Source of the DNA: Strongylocentrotus droebachiensis
Lineage: Eukaryota; Echinodermata; Echinoidea; Camarodonta; Strongylocentrotidae
Assembly: GCA_035222895.1 (NCBI GenBank)
Contig: JAVYIG010001600.1
Coordinates: forward strand, 124,001 to 188,000
DNA: 64,000 bases
Direction: 5' to 3'
Part shown: positions 52,601 through 64,000 of the stretch, piece by piece
Layout of the letters: every line of letters starts with the position of its first letter
Numbering within the stretch: the first letter of the stretch is position 1
Translations under genes and position numbers: made by a program
The notes under the pieces: generated by a model
Databases searched by the model: none
Told to the model about the DNA's origin: nothing
What the model saw: the letters and a program-made list of their open reading frames with translations, nothing else

Positions 52601-55600
52601 TACCATTCACCTACCATTCATCCACTATTCATCTACCACAGAGCCACCATTTAATTCCATAGAGCCACCATTCATCTACCATAGAGCCACCATTCATCCA
52701 CCACTCATCTACTATTCATCTACCATCAAGCCACCATTCATCTACCCTAGAGCCACCATTCATCTAACATAGAGCCACCATTCATCTACCATAGAGCCAC
52801 CATTCATCTACCATAAAGCCACCATTCAACTACCATAGAGCCACCATTCATCTACCATAGAGCCACCATTCATCTACCATAGGGCTACCATTCATCTACC
52901 ATTCATCTACCATTCATCCACTATCCACCATTCATCTACCATTCATCTACCATTCATCCACTATCCACCATTCATCTACCATAGAGCCACCATTCATCCA
53001 CCACTCATCTACCATTCATCTACCATAGTGCCACCATTCATCTACCATAGAGACACCATTCATCTACCACTCATCTACCATTCATCTATTATAGAGCCAC
53101 CATTCATCTACCATAGAGCCACCATTCATCTACCATAGAGCCATCATTCATCTACCATTCATCCACCACTCATCTACTATTCATCTACCCTAGAGCCACC
53201 ATTCATCTAACATAGAGCCACCATTCATCTACCATAAAGCCACCATTCATCTACCATAGAGCCACCATTCATCTACCATAGAGCCACCATTCATCTACCA
53301 TAGGGCTACAATTCATCTACCATTCATCTACCATTCATCCACTATCCACCATTCATCTACCATTCATCTACCATTCATCCACTATCCACCATTCATCTAC
53401 CATAGAGCCACCATTCATCCACCACTCATCTACCATTCATCTACCATAGAGCCACCATTCATCTACCATAGAGCCACCATTCATCTACCATAGAGCCACT
53501 ATTCATCTACCATAGAGCCACCATTCATCTACCATAAGGCTACCATTCATCTACCATTCATCCACCACTCATCTACCATTCATCTACCATAGAGCCACCA
53601 TTCATCTACCATAGAGCCACCATTCATCTACCACTCATCTACCATTCATCTACCATAGAGCCACCATTCATCTACCATAGAGCCACCATTCATCTACCAT
53701 AGAGCCATCATTCATCTACCATAGGGCTACCATTCATCTACCATTCATCCACCACTCAACTACTATTCATCTACCCTAGAGCCACCATTCATCTAACATA
53801 GAGCCACCATTCATCTACCATAGAGCCACCATTTATCTACCGTAGAGCCACCATTCATCTACCATAGAGCTACCTTTCATCTAACATAGAGCCACCATTC
53901 ATATCTACCATAGAGCCACCATTCTCCTACCATAGAGCCACCATTCATCTACCATAGAGCCACCATTCATCCACCATAGAGCCACCATTCATCTACCATA
54001 GAGCCACCATTCATCTACCATAGAGCCACCATTTATCTACCATAGAGCCACCTTTCATCTACCAAAGCGCTACCATTCATCTACCATAGAGCCACCATTC
54101 ATCTACCATAGAGCCACCATTTATCTACCATAGAGCCACCTTTCATCTACCAAAGCGCTACCATTCATCTACCATAGAGCCACCATTCATCTACCATAGA
54201 GCCACCATTCATCTACCATAGAGCCACCATTCATCTACCATAGAGCCACCATTCATCAACCATAGAGCCACCATTCATCTACCATAGGGCTACCATTCAT
54301 CTACCATTCATCCACCACTCATCTACCATTCATCTACCTTAGAGCCACCATTCATCTACCATAGAGCCACCATTCATCTACCATAGAGCCACCATTCATC
54401 TACTATAGAGCCACCATTCATCTACCATAAGGCTACCATTCATCTACCATTCATCAACCACTCATCTATCATTCATCTACCATAGAGCCACCATTCATCT
54501 ACCATAGAGCCACCATTCATATACCATAGAGCCACCATTCATCTACCATAGAGCCGCCATTCATCTACCATAGAACCACCATTCATCCACCACTCATCTA
54601 CCATTCATCTACCATAGAGCCAACATTCATCTACCATAGAGCCGCCAATCATCTACCATAGAGCCACCATTCATCTACTATAGAGCCACCATTCATCTAC
54701 CATAAGGCTACCATTCATTTACCATTCATCAACCACTCATCTACCATTCATCTACCATAGAGCCACCATTCATCTACCATAGAGCCGCCATTCATCTACC
54801 ATAGAACCACCATTCATCCACCACTCATCTACCATTCATCTACCATAGAGCCACCATTCATCTACCATAGAGCCACCAATCATCTACCATAGAGCCACCA
54901 TTCATCTACTATAGAGCCACCATTCATCTACCATAGGGCTACCATTCATCTACCATTCATCCACCACTCATCTACTATTCATCTACCATAGAGCCACCAT
55001 TTATCTACCGTAGAGCCACCATTCATCTACCATAGAGCTACCTTTCATCTAACATAGAGCCACCATTCATATCTACCATAGAGCCACCATTCATCTACCA
55101 TAGAGCCACCATTCATCTACCATAGAGCCACCATTCATCTACCATAGAGCCACCATTCATCAACCATAGAGCCACCATTCATCTACCATAGGGCTACCAT
55201 TCATCTACCATTCATCCACCACTCATCTACCATTCGTCTACCTTAGAGCCACCATTCATCTACCATAGAGCCACCATTCATCTACCATAGAGCCACCATT
55301 CATCTACCATAAGGCTACCATTCATCTACCATTCATCAACCACTCATCTACCATTCATCTACCATAGAGCCACCATTCATCTACCATAGAGCCACCATTC
55401 ATCTACCATAGAGCCACCATACATATCTACCATAGAGCCACAATTCTCCTACCATAGAGCCACCATTCATCTACCATAGAGCCACCATTCATCTACCATA
55501 GAGCCACCATTCATCTACCATAGAGCCACCATTCATCTACCATAGAGCCACCATTCATCTACCATAGAGCCATCATTCATCTACCATAGAGTCGCCATTC

Positions 55601-58600
55601 ATCTTCCATAGAGTCGCCATTCATCTACCATAGAGCCGCCATTCATCTACCATAGAGCCACCATTCATCTACCATAGAGCCACCATTTATCTACCATAGA
55701 GCCACCATTCATCTACAATAGGGCTACCATAGGGCTACCATTCACCTACCATTCATCCACTATTCATCTACCACAGAGCCACCATTTAATTCCATAGAGC
55801 CACCATTCATCTACCATAGAGCCACCATTCATCCACCACTCATCTACTATTCATCTACCATCGAGCCACCATTCATCTACCCTAGAGCCACCATTCATCT
55901 AACATAGAGCCACCATTCATCTACCATAGAGCCACCATTCATCTACCATAAAGCCACCATTCAACTACCATAGAGCCACCATTCATCTACCAAAGAGCCA
56001 CCATTCATCTACCATAGGGCTACCATTCATCTACCATTCATCTACCATTCATCCACTATCCACCATTCATCTACCATTCATCTACCATTCATCCACTATC
56101 CACCATTCATCTACCATAGAGCCACCATTCATCCACCACTCATCTACCATTCATCTACCATAGTGCCACCATTCATCTACCATAGAGACACCATTCATCT
56201 ACCACTCATCTACCATTCATCTATTATAGAGCCACCATTCATCTACCATAGAGCCACCATTCATCTACCATAGAGCCATCATTCATCTACCATTCATCCA
56301 CCACTCATCTACTATTCATCTACCCTAGAGCCACCATTCATCTAACATAGAGCCACCATTCATCTACCATAAAGCCACCATTCATCTACCATAGAGCCAC
56401 CATTCATCTACCATAGAGCCACCATTCATCTACCATAGGGCTACAATTCATCTACCATTCATCTACCATTCATCCACTATCCACCATTCATCTACCATTC
56501 ATCTACCATTCATCCACTATCCACCATTCATCTACCACAGAGCCACCATTCATCCACCACTCATCTACCATTCATCTACCATAGAGCCACCATTCATCTA
56601 CCATAGAGCCACCATTCATCTACCATAGAGCCACCATTCATCTACCATAGAGCCACCATTCATCTACCATAAGGCTACCATTCATCTACCATTCATCCAC
56701 CACTCATCTACCATTCATCTACCATAGAGCCACCATTCATCTACCATAGAGCCACCATTCATCTACCACTCATCTACCATTCATCTACCATAGAGCCACA
56801 ATTCATCTACCATAGAGCCACCATTCATCTACCATAGAGCCATCATTCATCTACCATAGGGCTACCATTCATCTACCATTCATCCACCACTCAACTACTA
56901 TTCATCTACCCTAGAGCCACCATTCATCTAACATAGAGCCACCATTCATCTACCATAGAGCCACCATTCATCTACCATAAAGCCACCATTCATCTACCAT
57001 AGAGCCACCATTCATCTACCATAGAGCCACCATTCATCTACCATAGGGCTACCATTCATCTACCATTCATCTACCATTCATCCACTATCCACCATTCATC
57101 TACCATTCATCTACCATTCATCCACTATCCACCATTCATCTACCATAGAGCCACCATTCATCCACCACTCATCTACCATTCATCTACCATAGAGCCACCA
57201 TTCATCTACCATAGTGCTACCATTCATCTACCTTAGAGCCACCATTCATCTACCATAGAGCCATCATTCATCTACCATAGGGCTACCATTCATCTACCAT
57301 TCATCCACCACTCATCTACCATTCATCTACCATAGAGCCACCATTCATCTACCGTAGAGCCACCATTCATCTACCATAGAGCTACCTTTCATCTAACATA
57401 GACCCACCATTCTTATCTACCATAGAGCCACCATTCTCCTACCATAGAGCCACCATTCATCTACCATAGAGCCACCATTCATCTACCATAGAGCCACCAT
57501 TCATCTACCATAGAGCCACCATTCATCTACCATAGAGCCACCATTCATCTACCATAGAGCCACCATTTATCTACCATAGAGCCACCATTCATCTACCATA
57601 GAGCCATCATTCATCTACCATAGAGTCGCCATTCATCTTCCATAGAGTCGCCATTCATCTACCATAGAGCCGCCATTCATCTACCATAGAGCCACCATTC
57701 ATCTACCATAGAGCCACCATTCATCTACCATAGAGCCACCATTCATCTACAATAGGGCTACCATAGGGCTACCATTCACCTACCATTCATCCACTATTCA
57801 TCTACCACAGAGCCACCATTTATCTACCATAGAGCCACCATTCATCTACCATAGAGCCACCATTCATCCACCACTCATCTACTATTCATCTACCATAGAG
57901 CCACCATTCATCTACCATAGAGCCACCATTCATCTACCATAGAGCCACCATTCATCTACCATAGAGCCATCATTCATCTACCATAGAGTCGCCATTCATC
58001 CACCACTCATCTACCATTCATCTACCATAGAGCCACCATTCATCTACCATAGAGCCACCATTCATCTACCATAGAGCCACCATACATATCTACCATAGAG
58101 CCACAATTCTCCTACCATAGAGCCACCATTCATCTACCATAGAGCCACCATTCATCTACCATAGAGCCACCATTCATCTACCATAGAGCCACCATTCATC
58201 TACCATAGAGCCACCATTCATCTACCATAGAGCCATCATTCATCTACCATAGAGTCGCCATTCATCTTCCATAGAGTCGCCATTCATCTACCATAGAGCC
58301 GCCATTCATCTACCATAGAGCCACCATTCATCTACCATAGAGCCACCATTTATCTACCATAGAGCCACCATTCATCTACAATAGGGCTACCATAGGGCTA
58401 CCATTCACCTACCATTCATCCACTATTCATCTACCACAGAGCCACCATTTAATTCCATAGAGCCACCATTCATCTACCATAGAGCCACCATTCATCCACC
58501 ACTCATCTACTATTCATCTACCATCGAGCCACCATTCATCTACCCTAGAGCCACCATTCATCTAACATAGAGCCACCATTCATCTACCATAGAGCCACCA

Positions 58601-61125
58601 TTCATCTACCATAAAGCCACCATTCAACTACCATAGAGCCACCATTCATCTACCATAGAGCCACCATTCATCTACCATAGGGCTACCATTCATCTACCAT
58701 TCATCTACCATTCATCCACTATCCACCATTCATCTACCATTCATCTACCATTCATCCACTATCCACCATTCATCTACCATAGAGCCACCATTCATCCACC
58801 ACTCATCTACCATTCATCTACCATAGTGCCACCATTCATCTACCATAGAGACACCATTCATCTACCACTCATCTACCATTCATCTATTATAGAGCCACCA
58901 TTCATCTACCATAGAGCCACCATTCATCTACCATAGAGCCATCATTCATCTACCATTCATCCACCACTCATCTACTATTCATCTACCCTAGAGCCACCAT
59001 TCATCTAACATAGAGCCACCATTCATCTACCATAAAGCCACCATTCATCTACCATAGAGCCACCATTCATCTACCATAGAGCCACCATTCATCTACCATA
59101 GGGCTACAATTCATCTACCATTCATCTACCATTCATCCACTATCCACCATTCATCTACCATTCATCTACCATTCATCCACTATCCACCATTCATCTACCA
59201 TAGAGCCACCATTCATCCACCACTCATCTACCATTCATCTACCATAGAGCCACCATTCATCTACCATAGAGCCACCATTCATCTACCATAGAGCCACTAT
59301 TCATCTACCATAGAGCCACCATTCATCTACCATAAGGCTACCATTCATCTACCATTCATCCACCACTCATCTACCATTCATCTACCATAGAGCCACCATT
59401 CATCTACCATAGAGCCACCATTCATCTACCACTCATCTACCATTCATCTACCATAGAGCCACCATTCATCTACCATAGAGCCACCATTCATCTACCATAG
59501 AGCCATCATTCATCTACCATAGGGCTACCATTCATCTACCATTCATCCACCACTCAACTACTATTCATCTACCCTAGAGCCACCATTCATCTAACATAGA
59601 GCCACCATTCATCTACCATAGAGCCACCATTTATCTACCGTAGAGCCACCATTCATCTACCATAGAGCTACCTTTCATCTAACATAGAGCCACCATTCAT
59701 ATCTACCATAGAGCCACCATTCTCCTACCATAGAGCCACCATTCATCTACCATAGAGCCACCATTCATCCACCATAGAGCCACCATTCATCTACCATAGA
59801 GCCACCATTCATCTACCATAGAGCCACCATTTATCTACCATAGAGCCACCTTTCATCTACCAAAGCGCTACCATTCATCTACCATAGAGCCACCATTCAT
59901 CTACCATAGAGCCACCATTCATCTACCATAGAGCCACCATTCATCTACCATAGAGCCACCATTCATCAACCATAGAGCCACCATTCATCTACCATAGGGC
60001 TACCATTCATCTACCATTCATCCACCACTCATCTACCATTCATCTACCTTAGAGCCACCATTCATCTACCATAGAGCCACCATTCATCTACCATAGAGCC
60101 ACCATTCATCTACTATAGAGCCACCATTCATCTACCATAAGGCTACCATTCATCTACCATTCATCAACCACTCATCTATCATTCATCTACCATAGAGCCA
60201 CCATTCATCTACCATAGAGCCACCATTCATATACCATAGAGCCACCATTCATCTACCATAGAGCCGCCATTCATCTACCATAGAACCACCATTCATCCAC
60301 CACTCATCTACCATTCATCTACCATAGAGCCAACATTCATCTACCATAGAGCCGCCAATCATCTACCATAGAGCCACCATTCATCTACTATAGAGCCACC
60401 ATTCATCTACCATAAGGCTACCATTCATTTACCATTCATCAACCACTCATCTACCATTCATCTACCATAGAGCCACCATTCATCTACCATAGAGCCGCCA
60501 TTCATCTACCATAGAACCACCATTCATCCACCACTCATCTACCATTCATCTACCATAGAGCCACCATTCATCTACCATAGAGCCACCAATCATCTACCAT
60601 AGAGCCACCATTCATCTACTATAGAGCCACCATTCATCTACCATAGGGCTACCATTCATCTACCATTCATCCACCACTCATCTACTATTCATCTACCATA
60701 GAGCCACCATTTATCTACCGTAGAGCCACCATTCATCTACCATAGAGCTACCTTTCATCTAACATAGAGCCACCATTCATATCTACCATAGAGCCACCAT
60801 TCATCTACCATAGAGCCACCATTCATCTACCATAGAGCCACCATTCATCTACCATAGAGCCACCATTCATCAACCATAGAGCCACCATTCATCTACCATA
60901 GGGCTACCATTCATCTACCATTCATCCACCACTCATCTACCATTCGTCTACCTTAGAGCCACCATTCATCTACCATAGAGCCACCATTCATCTACCATAG
61001 AGCCACCATTCATCTACCATAAGGCTACCATTCATCTACCATTCATCAACCACTCATCTACCATTCATCTACCATAGAGCCACCATTCATCTACCATAGA
61101 GCCACCATTCATCTACCATAGAGCC
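49618..61125. repeat. Higher-order repeat tract, period about 5.8 kb (two full copies, third begins at 61126)
   Basis: ACCATACATATCT starts at 49618, 52281, 55416, 58079 and 61126. The spacings alternate 2663, 3135, 2663 and 3047, so the true period is 5798 then 5710 bp. The unique variant ACCAAAGAGCC near 50192 and 55989 (5797) and the variant ATTCTTATCT at 51611 and 57409 (5798) support this. The second copy is shorter by about 88 bp, i.e. four dimers: the stretch with ACCAAAGCGCT occurs twice near 54060 and 54150 but once near 59865. Copies look nearly identical at every place I compared. Confidence 0.85.
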
Positions 61126-61980
61126 ACCATACATATCTACCATAGAGCCACAATTCTCCTACCATAGAGCCACCATTCATCTACCATAGAGCCACCATTC
61201 ATCTACCATAGAGCCACCATTCATCTACCATAGAGCCACCATTCATCTACCATAGAGCCACCATTCATCTACCATAGAGCCATCATTCATCTACCATAGA
61301 GTCGCCATTCATCTTCCATAGAGTCGCCATTCATCTACCATAGAGCCGCCATTCATCTACCATAGAGCCACCATTCATCTACCATAGAGCCACCATTTAT
61401 CTACCATAGAGCCACCATTCATCTACAATAGGGCTACCATAGGGCTACCATTCACCTACCATTCATCCACTATTCATCTACCACAGAGCCACCATTTAAT
61501 TCCATAGAGCCACCATTCATCTACCATAGAGCCACCATTCATCCACCACTCATCTACTATTCATCTACCATCGAGCCACCATTCATCTACCCTAGAGCCA
61601 CCATTCATCTAACATAGAGCCACCATTCATCTACCATAGAGCCACCATTCATCTACCATAAAGCCACCATTCAACTACCATAGAGCCACCATTCATCTAC
61701 CAAAGAGCCACCATTCATCTACCATAGGGCTACCATTCATCTACCATTCATCTACCATTCATCCACTATCCACCATTCATCTACCATTCATCTACCATTC
61801 ATCCACTATCCACCATTCATCTACCATAGAGCCACCATTCATCCACCACTCATCTACCATTCATCTACCATAGTGCCACCATTCATCTACCATAGAGACA
61901 CCATTCATCTACCACTCATCTACCATTCATCTATTATAGAGCCACCATTCATCTACCATAGAGCCACCATTCATCTACCA

Positions 61981-63350
61981 TAGAGCCATCATTCATCTAC
62001 CATTCATCCACCACTCATCTACTATTCATCTACCCTAGAGCCACCATTCATCTAACATAGAGCCACCATTCATCTACCATAAAGCCACCATTCATCTACC
62101 ATAGAGCCACCATTCATCTACCATAGAGCCACCATTCATCTACCATAGGGCTACAATTCATCTACCATTCATCTACCATTCATCCACTATCCACCATTCA
62201 TCTACCATTCATCTACCATTCATCCACTATCCACCATTCATCTACCACAGAGCCACCATTCATCCACCACTCATCTACCATTCATCTACCATAGAGCCAC
62301 CATTCATCTACCATAGAGCCACCATTCATCTACCATAGAGCCACCATTCATCTACCATAGAGCCACCATTCATCTACCATAAGGCTACCATTCATCTACC
62401 ATTCATCCACCACTCATCTACCATTCATCTACCATAGAGCCACCATTCATCTACCATAGAGCCACCATTCATCTACCACTCATCTACCATTCATCTACCA
62501 TAGAGCCACAATTCATCTACCATAGAGCCACCATTCATCTACCATAGAGCCATCATTCATCTACCATAGGGCTACCATTCATCTACCATTCATCCACCAC
62601 TCAACTACTATTCATCTACCCTAGAGCCACCATTCATCTACCATAGAGCCACCATTCATCTACCATAGAGCCATCATTCATCTACCATTCATCCACCACT
62701 CATCTACTATTCATCTACCCTAGAGCCACCATTCATCTAACATAGAGCCACCATTCATCTACCATAAAGCCACCATTCATCTACCATAGAGCCACCATTC
62801 ATCTACCATAGAGCCACCATTCATCTACCATAGGGCTACAATTCATCTACCATTCATCTACCATTCATCCACTATCCACCATTCATCTACCATTCATCTA
62901 CCATTCATCCACTATCCACCATTCATCTACCACAGAGCCACCATTCATCCACCACTCATCTACCATTCATCTACCATAGAGCCACCATTCATCTACCATA
63001 GAGCCACCATTCATCTACCATAGAGCCACCATTCATCTACCATAGAGCCACCATTCATCTACCATAAGGCTACCATTCATCTACCATTCATCCACCACTC
63101 ATCTACCATTCATCTACCATAGAGCCACCATTCATCTACCATAGAGCCACCATTCATCTACCACTCATCTACCATTCATCTACCATAGAGCCACAATTCA
63201 TCTACCATAGAGCCACCATTCATCTACCATAGAGCCATCATTCATCTACCATAGGGCTACCATTCATCTACCATTCATCCACCACTCAACTACTATTCAT
63301 CTACCCTAGAGCCACCATTCATCTAACATAGAGCCACCATTCATCTACCA
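61981..63350. repeat. Tandem duplication of a 685-bp satellite segment
   Basis: The segment 61981-62665 is repeated at 62666-63350: the landmark TAGAGCCATCATTCATCTACC appears at 61981 and again exactly 685 bp later. Because of it, the marker spacing from 57409 to 63804 is 6395 instead of the 5710 seen just before (5710 + 685). It interrupts the third 5.8-kb copy and is absent from the other two, so it is among the youngest events visible. Confidence 0.8.
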
Positions 63351-64000
63351 TAGAGCCACCATTCATCTACCATAAAGCCACCATTCATCTACCATAGAGC
63401 CACCATTCATCTACCATAGAGCCACCATTCATCTACCATAGGGCTACCATTCATCTACCATTCATCTACCATTCATCCACTATCCACCATTCATCTACCA
63501 TTCATCTACCATTCATCCACTATCCACCATTCATCTACCATAGAGCCACCATTCATCCACCACTCATCTACCATTCATCTACCATAGAGCCACCATTCAT
63601 CTACCATAGTGCTACCATTCATCTACCTTAGAGCCACCATTCATCTACCATAGAGCCATCATTCATCTACCATAGGGCTACCATTCATCTACCATTCATC
63701 CACCACTCATCTACCATTCATCTACCATAGAGCCACCATTCATCTACCGTAGAGCCACCATTCATCTACCATAGAGCTACCTTTCATCTAACATAGACCC
63801 ACCATTCTTATCTACCATAGAGCCACCATTCTCCTACCATAGAGCCACCATTCATCTACCATAGAGCCACCATTCATCTACCATAGAGCCACCATTCATC
63901 TACCATAGAGCCACCATTCATCTACCATAGAGCCACCATTCATCTACCATAGAGCCACCATTTATCTACCATAGAGCCACCATTCATCTACCATAGAGCC

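Larger units (their letters stand above)
9109..64000. repeat. Satellite array of 11/22-bp units with nested higher-order repeats (continues past the window)
   Basis: The core is a 22-bp dimer of two 11-mers, ACCATTCATCT followed by ACCATAGAGCC. Both begin ACCAT, suggesting an 11-bp ancestor. Common variants keep 11 bp: ACCATTCATCC, ACCACTCATCT, ACTATTCATCT, ACCATAGGGCT, ACCATTTATCT, ACCGTAGAGCC, AACATAGAGCC, ACCATAAAGCC, ACCAAAGCGCT, ACCATGAAGCT. Length variants are few and recur in fixed contexts: ACTATCC (7 bp), ACCATTCATATCT (13 bp), and a 21-bp dimer with TTAATTCC. No other sequence, gene or transposon interrupts about 54.9 kb. Neither strand has an ORF of 60 codons: the 11-bp period rotates TAG (+) and TAG/TGA (-) through all frames. 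The core dimer has 8 C and 2 G in 22. I see no telomere motif and no CENP-B-box-like site in the core unit. Chromosomal location (pericentromeric, subtelomeric or interstitial) cannot be told. Confidence 0.98.

Noticed and set aside
9109..64000. CRISPR-like array
   Set aside because: There are no unique spacers: every segment between repeats is itself a variant of the same 11-bp unit, and the context is eukaryotic.
9109..64000. Coding tandem repeat (mucin-, silk- or antifreeze-like protein)
   Set aside because: The 11-bp unit is not a multiple of three and carries TAG on + and TAG/TGA on -, so all frames close within a few units; no ORF of 60 codons exists in the array.
9109..64000. Telomeric or centromere-specific repeat
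   Set aside because: No TTAGGG-type repeat and no CENP-B-box-like motif in the core unit. A centromeric role is possible but nothing in the sequence shows it.

Overview
The window is nuclear DNA of a metazoan, most likely a marine invertebrate. An echinoderm is my best guess, from the homopolymeric G/C tracts, a tRNA-Met-derived SINE and a CR1-like retroelement with a 2A-like motif; this is inference and no taxon is proven. I see no bacterial-type operons, rRNA genes or ordinary host genes. Everything recognisable is a transposable element or satellite DNA.

Layout. Positions 1-6325 are best read as most of a PIF/Harbinger DNA transposon whose left end lies outside the window. It carries two convergent spliced genes. 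On the + strand are the last two exons (672-808, 1535-1810) of the Myb/SANT-like partner protein. On the - strand is a complete four-exon HARBI1-like DDE transposase (exons 6112-5756, 3987-3721, 3459-3323, 2982-2712; 343 residues, triad D151/D228/E264, no stops or frameshifts). A tRNA-Met-derived SINE (about 325-520) sits upstream of the partner exons. The transposase start is preceded by a 200-bp block with eight exact TTACCGCT motifs in both orientations, which I read as subterminal binding sites and promoter.

Positions 6325-9108 hold a CR1-like non-LTR retrotransposon on the - strand. Its ORF has an apurinic endonuclease domain, a reverse transcriptase domain with YVDD, and a 2A-like GDVKSNPGP near the N-terminus. 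It is truncated at both ends: at the 3' side by the Harbinger edge and at the 5' side by the satellite.

From 9109 to the window end (about 54.9 kb, continuing beyond) there is one uninterrupted satellite. Its basic register is 11 bp: two alternating 11-mers, ACCATTCATCT and ACCATAGAGCC, form a 22-bp dimer, and many point variants are arranged in long higher-order units. Marker variants reveal nested amplification: about 1.0 kb units near the left edge, about 7.2 kb (19.7-34.0 kb), about 4.0 kb (41.6-49.6 kb) and about 5.8 kb (49.6-64 kb), plus a fresh 685-bp tandem duplication at 61981-63350. The array has no coding capacity. It is strongly strand-asymmetric (C-rich, G-poor on +) and begins abruptly at the retroelement, to which it contributes the apparent start codon.
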